Below are positions 24,478-33,868 of a stretch of DNA of 64,000 bases, in pieces. The notes beneath the pieces are model-generated. The model had not been told where the DNA came from and made no database searches. It saw nothing but the letters and a program-made list of their open reading frames with translations. The stretch spans positions 744,001 to 808,000 of the forward strand of contig NZ_JARTVY010000001.1 of NCBI RefSeq assembly GCF_031450805.1. The letters run 5' to 3'. The stretch is from Caballeronia sp031450805. GTDB taxonomy: Bacteria; Pseudomonadota; Gammaproteobacteria; Burkholderiales; Burkholderiaceae. Within the stretch, counting starts at the first letter, position 1; every line of letters begins with the position of its first letter. The translations under genes were made by a program, and so were the position numbers.

Positions 24478-27135
24478 ATGTCCAAAGCCCTGATCATCGC
24501 TGAGAAGCCCTCCGTCGCGAACGACATCGCGCGCGCGCTGGGCGGCTTCACGAAGCATGACGAGTACTACGAGAGCGACGACTACGTCCTCTCGTCCGCG
24601 GTCGGCCACCTGCTCGAAATCGCCGCGCCGGAGGAATACGACGTCAAGCGCGGTAAATGGAGCTTCGCGAACCTGCCCGTCATCCCCCCGCATTTCGACC
24701 TGAACCCGATCGCGAAAAGCGAATCGCGGCTGAAGGTCTTGACGAAGCTGCTGAAACGCAAGGACATCGACCGGCTCATCAACGCCTGCGACGCGGGGCG
24801 CGAGGGTGAGCTGATTTTCCGCCTCATCGCGCAGCACGCGAAGGCGAAGCAGCCGGTCCAGCGCCTCTGGCTCCAGTCGATGACGCCCGCCGCCATCCGT
24901 GAAGGCTTCGCGCATCTGCGCAGCGACGCCGACATGCAACCGCTCGCCGACGCCGCCCGTTGCCGTTCCGAAGCCGACTGGCTGGTCGGCATCAACGGCA
25001 CGCGTGCGATGACCGCGTTCAACAGCAAGGGCGGCGGTTTCTTCCTGACGACAGTTGGCCGCGTTCAGACGCCAACGTTGTCCATCGTCGTCGAACGCGA
25101 AGAGAAGATTCGCCGCTTCGTGCCGCGCGACTATTGGGAAGTGCGCGCCGAATTCATCGCGGCGAAGGGTATCTATGAGGGCCGCTGGTTCGATCCGAAG
25201 TTCAAGCGCGTCGAGAACGATCCCGAGCAGCGCGACTCGCGCCTCTGGAGCCTCGCGGCGGCGGAATCGGTGGTCGCGGCGTGTCGCGGCAAGACCGGCA
25301 TCGTCACCGAAGAGTCGAAGCCGTCGACGCAAATGTCGCCGCTGCTCTTCGACCTGACGAGCCTGCAGCGCGAAGCGAACAGCCGCTTCGGCTTCTCGGC
25401 GAAGAACACGCTCGGCCTCGCGCAGGCGCTGTATGAAAAGCACAAGGTCCTGACCTACCCGCGTACGGATTCCCGCGCGCTGCCGGAGGACTACCTCGGC
25501 ACGGTCAAGGAAACGCTGACCATGCTGAAGGAGAGCAACAACTACCTGCCGTTTGCCAAGCAGGTGCTCGATAAGGGCTGGGTCAAGCCGAACAAGCGCA
25601 TCTTCGACAACTCGAAGATCAGCGATCACTTCGCCATCATCCCCACGCTGCAGGCGCCGAAAGCGCTGTCGGAGCCGGAACAGAAACTGTATGACCTTGT
25701 CGTCAAGCGCTTCCTGTCGGTGTTCTTCCCGGCGGCGGAGTACCTGGTGACGACGCGCATCACCGAAGTCGCGGGGCATCACTTCAAGACGGAAGGCAAG
25801 GTGCTCGTCGAGCCGGGCTGGCTGCAGGTCTACGGCCGCGAAGCTGCGGGCGAAGACGGCAATCTCGTGCCGGTGCAGAAGGACGAAAAGGTCGATGTCG
25901 AGAAGGTCGCCGCGCAAGCGCTCGTGACCAAGCCGCCCGCGCGCTACAACGAAGCGTCGCTGCTCTCGGCGATGGAAGGCGCGGGCAAGCTCGTCGAAGA
26001 CGAAGAACTGCGGGATGCGATGGCCGCGAAGGGTCTCGGCACGCCGGCGACGCGCGCCGCGATCATCGAAGGGCTGCTCGGCGAGAAGTACATGGTGCGC
26101 GAAGGCCGCGAGCTGATTCCGACGGCCAAGGCGTTCCAGTTGATGACGCTTCTTCGCGGCCTGGGCGTTGAAGAGCTCACCGCGCCGGAACTGACCGGCC
26201 AGTGGGAGCACAAGCTGTCGCAGATGGAGCGCGGGAATCTGCATCGCGATGCGTTCATGCAGGAAATTGCGCGCATGACGCAGACCATCGTGAAGCGTGC
26301 GAAGGAGTACGACTCCGACACCATCCCCGGCGATTACGCGACGCTGGAAACGCCGTGCCCTCATTGCGGCGCGCAGGTGAAGGAGAACTATCGCCGGTTC
26401 GCCTGTACGAAGTGCGAATTTTCGATTTCGAAGGTTCCGGGCGGGCGTCAGTTCGAGATTCCGGAAGTCGAGGAATTGCTGCGCGAGAAAACCATCGGGC
26501 CGCTTTCCGGCTTCCGCAGCAAGATGGGGCGTCCGTTCTCGGCCATCCTGAAGCTTTCGTTCGACGACGAAATCAAGAACTTCAAGCTGGAATTCGACTT
26601 CGGTCAGGACACCGGCGGCGAAGACGGCGAACCGCCCGATTTCTCGGAGCAGACGCCGGTCGGCGCGTGCCCGAAGTGTCAGTCGCGCGTATTCGAGCAC
26701 GGCATGAGCTACGTCTGCGAGAACTCCGTCGCGAATCCGAAGACCTGCGATTTCCGCTCCGGCAAGGTCATTCTGCAACAGGAAATCGGACGCGAGCAGA
26801 TGGAAAAGCTGCTGAACGGCGGCCGCACGGATCTGCTGACGAATTTCAAATCGTCGCGGACCGGGCGCAACTTCAAGGCGTTTCTGGTCAAGCAGCCTGA
26901 CGGAAAGATCGGCTTCGAGTTCGAGAAGAAGGAAGCCAAGCCGGGCGCGAAAACGGCGGCGAAGCGCGGGGCCGCTGCGGAGCCGCAGACCGATACCGCC
27001 GACGATGGCGATAGCGATGTCGCCGTAGCCGCGAAGACGACGCGCGCGAAGGCCGCGACGAAGACCGTAGCCGCGAAGAAAGCGCCGGCAAAAAAGGCGG
27101 CTGCGAAGAAGGCTGCGACGCGGAAGGCAAGTTGA
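24478..27135 (+). CDS. topB: DNA topoisomerase III
   Basis: TopB is a type IA topoisomerase that relaxes and decatenates DNA through a transient 5'-phosphotyrosine. The N-terminal Toprim domain (LIIAEKPSVANDIARAL, DAGREGE) and the catalytic Tyr327 in TYPRTDSRALP are clear. Residues ~620-760 hold zinc-finger repeats (CPHCGAQV, CTKC, CPKCQ), and the last ~60 residues are a Lys/Ala-rich DNA-binding tail. At 885 residues it is longer than E. coli TopB (about 650) and typical of the zinc-finger-bearing beta-proteobacterial form. A strong terminator follows. Confidence 0.95.
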   Translation: MSKALIIAEKPSVANDIARALGGFTKHDEYYESDDYVLSSAVGHLLEIAAPEEYDVKRGKWSFANLPVIPPHFDLNPIAKSESRLKVLTKLLKRKDIDRLINACDAGREGELIFRLIAQHAKAKQPVQRLWLQSMTPAAIREGFAHLRSDADMQPLADAARCRSEADWLVGINGTRAMTAFNSKGGGFFLTTVGRVQTPTLSIVVEREEKIRRFVPRDYWEVRAEFIAAKGIYEGRWFDPKFKRVENDPEQRDSRLWSLAAAESVVAACRGKTGIVTEESKPSTQMSPLLFDLTSLQREANSRFGFSAKNTLGLAQALYEKHKVLTYPRTDSRALPEDYLGTVKETLTMLKESNNYLPFAKQVLDKGWVKPNKRIFDNSKISDHFAIIPTLQAPKALSEPEQKLYDLVVKRFLSVFFPAAEYLVTTRITEVAGHHFKTEGKVLVEPGWLQVYGREAAGEDGNLVPVQKDEKVDVEKVAAQALVTKPPARYNEASLLSAMEGAGKLVEDEELRDAMAAKGLGTPATRAAIIEGLLGEKYMVREGRELIPTAKAFQLMTLLRGLGVEELTAPELTGQWEHKLSQMERGNLHRDAFMQEIARMTQTIVKRAKEYDSDTIPGDYATLETPCPHCGAQVKENYRRFACTKCEFSISKVPGGRQFEIPEVEELLREKTIGPLSGFRSKMGRPFSAILKLSFDDEIKNFKLEFDFGQDTGGEDGEPPDFSEQTPVGACPKCQSRVFEHGMSYVCENSVANPKTCDFRSGKVILQQEIGREQMEKLLNGGRTDLLTNFKSSRTGRNFKAFLVKQPDGKIGFEFEKKEAKPGAKTAAKRGAAAEPQTDTADDGDSDVAVAAKTTRAKAATKTVAAKKAPAKKAAAKKAATRKAS

Positions 27136-27176
27136 TAGCGCGCCGCCGCGCTAAACGTCCCTGATCGAAAGCACGA

Positions 27177-27207
27177 AGCCCGCGAAGCGATTCGCGGGCT
27201 TTTTTTC
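27177..27207 (+). terminator. Terminator of topB
   Basis: A perfect 10-base-pair stem (AGCCCGCGAA 27177-27186 with TTCGCGGGCT 27191-27200, GCGA loop) is followed by TTTTTTT. Confidence 0.92.
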
Positions 27208-27276
27208 TGCTGCCGCCAGCCAGGAAGCACATAGCCCGCGAAAGCAAATCTTGCGGGCCTGTCTCAGCTGAAAAAA

Positions 27277-28365
27277 CTAAAACGGCGACGCCGCCGGCAC
27301 CCGCCCTCGCGTCCGCGACGGCTTCGACAATTTCGGTCCCAGTTCGCCGTCCATCGAACGCGAGCGCGGCGCGGGGGGCGGCGCTTGCGGTTCATCGGCA
27401 GGCTCGTACTGCGCACTGCCGGCAGCCGGCTTGCCCATGCCGTCGCGAATCCATTGCTCGCCAAGCTGATGATTCGGCGTCTGGCTGAAATGCTCGACGA
27501 GGTGATCGATGAACGTCCGCACCTTCGCCGGCAGATGCCGCCGGCTCGGATACGCGACGTTGATCTCGACCTGCGGCAACTGATAGTCGCTCAGCAGGCG
27601 CACCAGCTGGCCGCGTTTCATGTCGTTGCCGATCAGGTAGCTCGGCAAAATTGCGATCCCCATGCCGAGCAGCGCAAACTGCCGCAGCATCTCGGTATTG
27701 TTGGCGATGATCACGTTCGACGGCCGTACGCGCACCTCGCCTTCCGGGCCGGTGAACACGCGTTCGTCGCCCCAGTATTCGGACGGCAGGCTCAGGCACG
27801 GATGTTCCAGCAGATGTTCCGGCCGCGTCGGCGTGCCGTGCTTTTCCAGGTACGCCGGCGTGGCGCAGACGGTCATGCAGCCGGTCGTCAGCCGCCGCGT
27901 GACGACGCTCGCACTCTTCACCTGCCGCGCAATGACGATGCCGACATCGAAACCTTCCTCCACCAGATCGACCTGGCGGTCCACGAGCGTCACATCGGGG
28001 ATGACTTTCGGATAGCGCTGCGCGTACGTCTGCAGGACGGGCGCGAGATTGTGAAGACCGAACACGACCGGCGCGACGATGCGCAGTGAGCCGAGCGGCT
28101 CATGATTGCGCGCGACGACCATCTGTTCGACGTCCTCGAGTTCATCGAGAATCTGGCGCGCTCGCTCGAGATAGACCTGACCGGATTCGGTAAGCGAAAG
28201 GCTGCGCGTGGTGCGATTGAGCAGGCGCGTGCCGAGGCGGCTTTCGAGATCCGCGACGTGCCGCGTCGCGACCGCGTTCGAGATGTCCATCGCGCTCGCG
28301 GCCCTGGCAAAACTGCCGAGATCGGCCACGCGGACGAACACTCTCATCGACTGCAAATGATCCAT
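27277..28365 (-). CDS. LysR-family transcriptional regulator
   Basis: The 362-residue product starts at ATG 28365, with AGGAG seven bases upstream. It has an N-terminal winged helix-turn-helix (residues 1-60; ARAASAMDISNAVATRHVADLE) and a LysR substrate-binding domain to about residue 295. After that comes a ~60-residue Pro/Arg/Ala-rich extension beyond the normal ~300-residue LysR. Similar AaeR/DsdC-like LysR proteins of this subgroup regulate efflux or aromatic genes, but the target here is unknown. It lies downstream of pckG on the same strand, with a 209-base gap. A divergent target gene is not present. Confidence 0.9.
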   Translation of the reverse strand: MDHLQSMRVFVRVADLGSFARAASAMDISNAVATRHVADLESRLGTRLLNRTTRSLSLTESGQVYLERARQILDELEDVEQMVVARNHEPLGSLRIVAPVVFGLHNLAPVLQTYAQRYPKVIPDVTLVDRQVDLVEEGFDVGIVIARQVKSASVVTRRLTTGCMTVCATPAYLEKHGTPTRPEHLLEHPCLSLPSEYWGDERVFTGPEGEVRVRPSNVIIANNTEMLRQFALLGMGIAILPSYLIGNDMKRGQLVRLLSDYQLPQVEINVAYPSRRHLPAKVRTFIDHLVEHFSQTPNHQLGEQWIRDGMGKPAAGSAQYEPADEPQAPPPAPRSRSMDGELGPKLSKPSRTRGRVPAASPF

Positions 28366-28500
28366 GGGACAACTCCTGCCGCCAGGCGGCTCACAATTCT
28401 GCTGCAAGGCAATTCAGAATTATCCTAGGACTGGCGAAATCGTGCAGAAGTTGCGGTTGGCGATTGCCTTTTCGAAAAAAATCGTGGACGAAGCGCGCTC

Positions 28501-28524
28501 GGCGGGGAAGATACCTTTCCCGCC
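28501..28524 (-). terminator. Weak hairpin after pckG
   Basis: An inverted repeat with 9-base arms and one G-T pair (28501-28509 and 28516-28524) lies 50 bases after the pckG stop. The T-run is about 25 bases further on, so termination is uncertain. Confidence 0.3.
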
Positions 28525-28574
28525 GACCGCCTTTCAGAACGTTGCATCGACGAGCGATGCACAAGGTTGAAGCA

Positions 28575-30446
28575 TCACGCGGCCAGTCGCTTCTCCATGC
28601 CGGCCTTCGCTTCGGGCAGCGCGTCCGGCAGCCCTCGCTGCAGGCGGCTGAACAGTTCGTCGTGCAGCGCGAGTTCATCGCGCCAGGCGGCGTCGTTTAC
28701 CGAGATGACCTGCTCGAACTGGTCGCGCGTGAAGTCGAGCCCGCCCCAGTCGATGTCCTCGTAACGCGGCGAAATGCCGAACGCGTGCTCTTCACCGCTC
28801 GCGGTGCCTTCGATACGGCCGACCATCCAGTTCAGCACGCGCATGTTTTCGCCGAAGCCCGGCCAGACGAACTTGCCGTCGTCGCCCTTGCGGAACCAGT
28901 TGACGCAGAAGAACTTCGGCGCCTTCGCGTTCAGCGCTTCGAGGCGTTCGCCGATCTTCAGCCAGTGACCGAAATAGTCGGTCATGTTGTAGCCGCAGAA
29001 CGGCAGCATGGCGAACGGATCGCGGCGCACGACGCCCTGTTGCCCGGCGGCGGCGGCGGTGGTTTCGGAGCCCATCGTCGCGGCCATGTAGACGCCTTCT
29101 TTCCAGTCGCGCGCCTCGGTGACGAGCGGCACGGTCGTCGAGCGGCGTCCGCCGAAGATGAACGCGTCGATCGGCACGCCTGCCGGGTTTTCCCAGTCCG
29201 GATCGATCGACGGACATTGCGACGCCGGCGCCGTGAAGCGCGCGTTCGGATGCGCGGCCTTCGCACCGGTTTCCTTGGCGAGCTCGGGCGTCCAGTCGCG
29301 GCCCTGCCAGTCGATCAGATGCGCGGGCGGCGAGTCGGTCATGCCTTCCCACCAGACGTCGCCGTCATCGGTCAGCGCGACGTTCGTGAAGATCACGTTC
29401 TCCTTGAGCGTCGCCATCGCGTTGAAGTTCGTCTTTTCGCTCGTGCCCGGCGCAACGCCGAAGTAGCCGGCTTCGGGGTTGATCGCGTAGAGGCGGCCGT
29501 CTTTACCGGGCTTGATCCACGCGATGTCGTCGCCGATGGTCGTCACCTTCCAGCCGTTCAGGTCTTGCGGCGGGATCAGCATCGCGAAGTTGGTCTTGCC
29601 GCACGCCGACGGAAACGCCGCCGCGACGTGATGCTTGCGGCCCTCGGGCGACGTGACGCCGAGAATGAGCATGTGCTCGGCGAGCCAGCCTTCGTCGCGG
29701 CCCATCGTCGATGCGATGCGCAGCGCGAAGCACTTCTTGCCCAGCAGCGCGTTGCCGCCGTAGCCGGAGCCGAAGCTCCAGATTTCTCGCGATTCCGGGA
29801 AATGCACGATGTACTTCGTGTCGTTGCACGGCCAGGGCACGTCCTTGCGGCCATCGACGAGCGGTGCGCCGACCGAATGCACGCAAGGCACGAATTCGCC
29901 TTCCTCACCGAGCACGTCGTAAACCTCGCGGCCCATGCGCGTCATGATGCGCATGTTCGTGACGACGTACGGGCTGTCCGACAACTCGACGCCGATATGC
30001 GCGATCGGCGAGCCGAGCGGGCCCATCGAGAACGGCACGACGTACATCGTGCGGCCGCGCATCGCGCCTTCGAACAGGCCGTCGAGCGTCGAGCGCATTT
30101 CCTGCGGGTCGATCCAGTTGTTCGTGGGGCCTGCGTCTTCGGCGCGCTCCGAGCAGATAAACGTTCTGTCTTCGACGCGCGCGACGTCCGAGGGATCGGA
30201 GCAGGCCAGAAAGGAATTGGGGCGTTTCGCGGGATTGAGCTTCTTCATCGTGCCGGCGGCGACCATCTGTTCGCAGAGGCGGTCGTATTCGGCTTGCGTG
30301 CCGTCGCACCAGACGACGCGATCGGGTTTAGTCAGCGCGGCGACGCGTTGAACCCATTCGATCAATCGTCGGTGCCGGACATGGGCCGGCGCGCCTACAT
30401 CGACGACGTTGTTTTTATTTTCTTCGGCTACTGCGGGCTGGTTCAT
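28575..30446 (-). CDS. pckG: Phosphoenolpyruvate carboxykinase (GTP)
   Basis: PckG converts oxaloacetate and GTP to PEP, CO2 and GDP in gluconeogenesis. The 623-residue product (ATG 30446, with GGAG upstream) is of GTP-type length and unlike the ~540-residue ATP enzymes. The P-loop is in AFPSACGKTNFAML, and the substrate/Mn segment SFGSGYGGNALLGKKC and the GTP-form motif NWFRKGDDGKFVWPGFGENMR are present. Its upstream gap is long and may hold carbon-source control. Confidence 0.97.
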   Translation of the reverse strand: MNQPAVAEENKNNVVDVGAPAHVRHRRLIEWVQRVAALTKPDRVVWCDGTQAEYDRLCEQMVAAGTMKKLNPAKRPNSFLACSDPSDVARVEDRTFICSERAEDAGPTNNWIDPQEMRSTLDGLFEGAMRGRTMYVVPFSMGPLGSPIAHIGVELSDSPYVVTNMRIMTRMGREVYDVLGEEGEFVPCVHSVGAPLVDGRKDVPWPCNDTKYIVHFPESREIWSFGSGYGGNALLGKKCFALRIASTMGRDEGWLAEHMLILGVTSPEGRKHHVAAAFPSACGKTNFAMLIPPQDLNGWKVTTIGDDIAWIKPGKDGRLYAINPEAGYFGVAPGTSEKTNFNAMATLKENVIFTNVALTDDGDVWWEGMTDSPPAHLIDWQGRDWTPELAKETGAKAAHPNARFTAPASQCPSIDPDWENPAGVPIDAFIFGGRRSTTVPLVTEARDWKEGVYMAATMGSETTAAAAGQQGVVRRDPFAMLPFCGYNMTDYFGHWLKIGERLEALNAKAPKFFCVNWFRKGDDGKFVWPGFGENMRVLNWMVGRIEGTASGEEHAFGISPRYEDIDWGGLDFTRDQFEQVISVNDAAWRDELALHDELFSRLQRGLPDALPEAKAGMEKRLAA

Positions 30447-30918
30447 CGAGCTGTCTCCGTTTCTGCAATGAAAACCGTGAGCCCGGACGCTGCATGCGAG
30501 AGGCGTTGGGGCCGGAACCGCCGTGCATTTCGGGAGTAATTCGTCGCACAAAAGACGGTTCCGTTGCCGATTGCGGCGTCATCGGGCCTGATCCCTGCGA
30601 CGCTGGGCCGTGGCGGCTTGCGTCGCTAAGGAACAAACTGTTAAAAAGAGATACTAAGCGGCCTGTCCCCTTGCGGATTACCGTGTTTTCCGCAATGGCG
30701 CCGCGCTTTCTCGTTTTCCAAGCAATCGTCTGCCCGGAAACCGGGAAATCAGCATAACACCGTCATGCCGCGCCGCCTTGATGTCGGGCAGCGAAGATCC
30801 ATTTCGTGAGATTTAGAGCGGTTTTCTCGGTAATTACCCGAAGTTAATCCGCTCCATTTACGCGAGTCGAACAGATAATGCAGCACGTTTGATGCCTACA
30901 AAAAGCCAATCAATGCCC
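30447..30918. promoter_or_regulatory. Divergent pckG / dehydrogenase upstream region
   Basis: This 472-base gap lies between divergent genes. It contains an inverted repeat with 7-base perfect arms, TTGCGGA (30671-30677) and TCCGCAA (30689-30695), spaced by 11 bases, which could be a regulator site. The stretch 30830-30920 is AT-richer than its surroundings and probably holds the dehydrogenase promoter. No small gene or RNA is apparent. Confidence 0.35.
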
Positions 30919-31935
30919 ATGAAAATCGCCATTCTCGACGACTACCAGGACGCCGTAAGGAAGCTCGACTGCTTTCATCTTCTCGATGATCACGAAGTGA
31001 AAGTCTTTAATAACACGGTGCGTGGACTCGGACAGTTGGCTAGCAGACTGTCGGAAGTGGATGCGCTGGTGCTGATCCGCGAACGCACGCGCATCAGTTC
31101 GCAGCTCCTCGATAAATGCCCGAAATTGCGCATGATCAGCCAGACGGGCCGCGCGGGCGGCGGGCATATCGATATCGACGCATGTACGGAACGCGGCATC
31201 GCCGTGCTCGAAGGGACCGGATCGCCGGTCGCGCCGGCCGAACTGACGTGGGCGCTGATCATGGCCGCGCAGCGGCGCATTCCGCAATACGTCGCGAATC
31301 TGAAGCAGGGCGCGTGGCAGCAGTCGGGGCTGAAGACGTCGGCGCTGCCGCCGAACTTCGGCCTCGGGCAAATGCTGCGCGGGCAGACGCTCGGCATCTG
31401 GGGCTACGGAAAGATCGGCCAGCTTGTGGCGGGTTATGGCAAGGCGTTCGGCATGAACGTGCTCGTGCATGGCCGCGAGCATTCGCTGGCGGCGGCGCGC
31501 GAGGATGGCTTCGCTGTCGTTGAGAGCCGAGATGCGCTCTTCGAACAAAGCGACGTGCTGACCGTGCATCTGCGCCTGACCGACGAAACGCGCGGCATCG
31601 TCCGGACGGATGATCTGATGCGAATGAAGCCGACCGCCCTCTTCGTCAATACGAGCCGCGCCGAACTGCTCGAAGAGAACGCGCTCCTGAACTCGCTGCA
31701 TCACAACCGGCCGGGGATGGTCGCGGTCGACGTGTACGAAAGCGAGCCGATTCTTCAGGGTTACGGCCTCTTGCGCATGGAGAACGTGATCTGCACGCCG
31801 CACATCGGCTACGTGGAGCGCGAGAGCTATGAGCTTTACTTCAGCGCGGCGTTCGGCAACATTCTCGCGTTCGATGCCGGCGATACGTCGAGCGTGTCGA
31901 ATCCGGAAGCGCTGCAACACGCGCGCCGCCGATAA
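30919..31935 (+). CDS. D-2-hydroxyacid dehydrogenase family protein
   Basis: The product has the two Rossmann-like domains of the NAD-dependent D-2-hydroxyacid dehydrogenases (phosphoglycerate/formate/lactate dehydrogenase type). The NAD-binding loop is GIWGYGKIGQLVAGYG, the catalytic Arg region VNTSRAELLEE and the catalytic His CTPHIGYVE. I start at ATG 30919 (MKIAILDDYQDAVRKLDC, 338 residues); ATGs at 30913 and 30892 are in frame and no ribosome site decides between them. The substrate is not predictable. It is divergent from pckG. Confidence 0.88.
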   Translation: MKIAILDDYQDAVRKLDCFHLLDDHEVKVFNNTVRGLGQLASRLSEVDALVLIRERTRISSQLLDKCPKLRMISQTGRAGGGHIDIDACTERGIAVLEGTGSPVAPAELTWALIMAAQRRIPQYVANLKQGAWQQSGLKTSALPPNFGLGQMLRGQTLGIWGYGKIGQLVAGYGKAFGMNVLVHGREHSLAAAREDGFAVVESRDALFEQSDVLTVHLRLTDETRGIVRTDDLMRMKPTALFVNTSRAELLEENALLNSLHHNRPGMVAVDVYESEPILQGYGLLRMENVICTPHIGYVERESYELYFSAAFGNILAFDAGDTSSVSNPEALQHARRR

Positions 31936-31947
31936 GCGCAGGCTGCG

Positions 31948-32424
31948 TCAGGCCGTCGACACGTCGATCGACGGTTCGCAGCGCACCGGAAAATTCACCG
32001 AGTTCGCGATGAAGCAGAAGCGGTGCGCCTCTTCGTGCAGGCGCGCCGCGAGGGCCGTATCGCCGCCCGCGCCGATGGTCACGCGCGGGCGCAGCATGAC
32101 ATCGGCGAAGCGGCCGCTTCGGTTGGCGTCTTCCTGCATGATGCCGACGGCGTCATCGACATAGCCGGTCACGACGATCTTGTTGACCGCGCACAGGTGC
32201 AGATACCACAGCATGTGGCACGACGACAGCGACGCTACGAACAACTCTTCCGGATTGTGGCGCGCGGCATCGCCGCGAAACGCGGGATCGCTCGATGCCT
32301 CGATCGCGGCCTTGTTCGCGACGCGCACCACATGATCGCGCGAGTAGGCATCGTAGGCGGACGTGCCGGAACCGCGATTGCCCGTCCATGCGATGGTGAG
32401 TTCGTAGGTGTGCTGCTTCGACAC
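31948..32424 (-). CDS. OsmC family peroxiredoxin
   Basis: OsmC/Ohr-family proteins reduce organic hydroperoxides with a pair of cysteines. Here these are C69 (SLSSCHMLW) and C137 (RFCFIANSV) in a 158-residue protein. I start at GTG 32424 because AAGGAG precedes it by about seven bases; the ATG at 32451 has no such site. It is the last gene of a minus-strand run thioesterase-patatin-OsmC, with 19 bases to the patatin gene. The combination suggests handling of damaged or released fatty acids; this is inference. Confidence 0.92.
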   Translation of the reverse strand: MSKQHTYELTIAWTGNRGSGTSAYDAYSRDHVVRVANKAAIEASSDPAFRGDAARHNPEELFVASLSSCHMLWYLHLCAVNKIVVTGYVDDAVGIMQEDANRSGRFADVMLRPRVTIGAGGDTALAARLHEEAHRFCFIANSVNFPVRCEPSIDVSTA

Positions 32425-32443
32425 GGCGCGCTCCTTTGTTCCG

Positions 32444-33313
32444 CTAAGCAACGTGCGATGCGGTCTGCATCAGTCGCGGAAGGCGTTCGAGGAAGTCTTC
32501 GCCATCCGCGCGGCCCAGGTCGCAAGCATGCTGCATCTGCGACGGGCTCGTATAGTCCCAGCTCGATATCGGCACCTTGCGCGACGGCTGCACGTAGATG
32601 CGCCGCTGCTCGCCATGCGGCACGACGAAGGTGCGCTCGCGCGGATACAGCCGCGTGACCATGACGAGCACCATCCCCGGTGATGCGTCGAGCGCGGAGA
32701 CCGGGACGTTGTCGACCATGCCGCCATCGAGAACCGGGCGGCCGTTGCGTCGGAGGATCGGCGTGAAAGGCGGCGTGCTCGACGATTGCAGGATCAGATC
32801 GGCGAGGTCTTCTATCGTCGCGCATTCCTGCGCCCGCACGAATTCAGGATGGAAGCCGAGCGCCTGACCGAGCGTCGGATGCAGCGTCTTGCGCACGTAC
32901 TTTTCGATGTTGTACGCGATTAGCCCCGCCGCGACCGCGCTGCGCGCGCCGAGCCAGCGAGGCAAATGCGATACGCCGATGCGGATCTCCGGCGCGGAAG
33001 CCAGCTCGTGAAAACGATCGGCGAAGATGTCGAGCAGCGCCTGCCGATAGATGCGGTAATGCGGGAAGACGGACTGCCCGCGCAGCAGGTTGCCCCAGTA
33101 CGCGTTTTTCGTGTTGCCGCGCAGGGCTTGCGCGTAGTAGTCCATGACCCGGCGCGCGTCGTTCGTGTAGAGCATGCACGCGGTGGCCGCGCCCGCCGAG
33201 ATGCCCGCGATGATGCGCGGCCTGAGCTTCAATTCCGGCTGGATGACGTCCCAGAAACCGGCTTGCCACCAGCAGCGATTGCCGCCGCCGGCGAATACGA
33301 CCTGATCGAACAT
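32444..33313 (-). CDS. Patatin-like phospholipase
   Basis: The 289-residue product has the patatin catalytic dyad: Ser39 in GISAG and Asp196 in DGGMVDN. The oxyanion loop is GGGNRCWW at residues 9-16. Patatins hydrolyse acyl esters of phospholipids. There is no signal peptide, so it is likely cytoplasmic or a secretion substrate of unknown route. The ATG abuts the TAA of the thioesterase gene. The residues between GGG and the Ser are more aromatic (WW) than in plant-type patatins. The physiological lipid is unknown. Confidence 0.92.
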   Translation of the reverse strand: MFDQVVFAGGGNRCWWQAGFWDVIQPELKLRPRIIAGISAGAATACMLYTNDARRVMDYYAQALRGNTKNAYWGNLLRGQSVFPHYRIYRQALLDIFADRFHELASAPEIRIGVSHLPRWLGARSAVAAGLIAYNIEKYVRKTLHPTLGQALGFHPEFVRAQECATIEDLADLILQSSSTPPFTPILRRNGRPVLDGGMVDNVPVSALDASPGMVLVMVTRLYPRERTFVVPHGEQRRIYVQPSRKVPISSWDYTSPSQMQHACDLGRADGEDFLERLPRLMQTASHVA

Positions 33314-33754
33314 TTATTTGCTAAGGAGCGCGTAGGTTGTCGTGGCGTGGGCGGCGAGGTCGCCGCTGGCGTCGTGCATGTCGATTTCGCCGAACACGAG
33401 GTTGCGACCGCGACGCATGACGCGCGCGGTGACGAGCACGTCGCCGGATTTCACCGGGCGCATGAATGTGGTGTTGAGCGAGACGGTGGTCATCGGCGAG
33501 AAGCCGCCCATCGTGTGTGAGATGGCGACGACCATCGCGGTATCGGCGGCGGCCATAAAGACCTGGCCGCAGATCACGCCGCCTGCGTGCCGCAGGTGCG
33601 CCGAATATGGCAGACGCAGGGTGACGCAGTCATCGCCGATGGATTCGGGGGCAAGCGACAACTCGCGAACCCAGGGCGCCAGGATCTCGTCGAGCAACGC
33701 TCGGATGGCGGCTTCGTCCATTTGTTTGGCTCGTGCGGTGAGTGGAGGCGTCAT
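33314..33754 (-). CDS. PaaI-family hotdog thioesterase
   Basis: The 146-residue product (ATG 33754; ATG 33721 is the shorter choice) has the hotdog-fold signature HAGGVICGQVFMAAADTAM and the C-terminal strand pattern TVSLNTTFMRPVKSGDVL of PaaI/YbaW-like acyl-CoA thioesterases. It is probably a cytoplasmic acyl-CoA thioesterase of unknown chain preference. It heads the thioesterase-patatin-OsmC run. Confidence 0.9.
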   Translation of the reverse strand: MTPPLTARAKQMDEAAIRALLDEILAPWVRELSLAPESIGDDCVTLRLPYSAHLRHAGGVICGQVFMAAADTAMVVAISHTMGGFSPMTTVSLNTTFMRPVKSGDVLVTARVMRRGRNLVFGEIDMHDASGDLAAHATTTYALLSK

Positions 33755-33826
33755 GATACCGGCTCGGGCCTGCGTGCCTTGCGGTCCGCGCGTCATCGCG
33801 AGCGCAAAATTTTTCGCGATAGACGC

Positions 33827-33856
33827 TTGCGCTTTTCGAAATACTCCCGCTATAAT
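33827..33856 (+). promoter_or_regulatory. tRNA-Lys promoter
   Basis: -35 TTGCGC (33827-33832) and a perfect -10 TATAAT (33851-33856) are separated by 18 bases. The tRNA starts 12 bases downstream. Confidence 0.75.
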
Positions 33857-33868
33857 TTCGCTTCTGTT

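Noticed and set aside
24430..26778. A 782-codon frame antisense to topB
   Set aside because: Same codon-bias artefact; low-complexity Arg/Leu product, no ribosome site.
27224..27256. Second hairpin after the topB terminator
   Set aside because: Arms resemble the true terminator but pairing is imperfect and there is no T-run on either strand; it is likely a degenerate copy.
28464..30539. A 691-codon frame antisense to pckG
   Set aside because: Shadow of a secure gene; no motif, arginine-rich.
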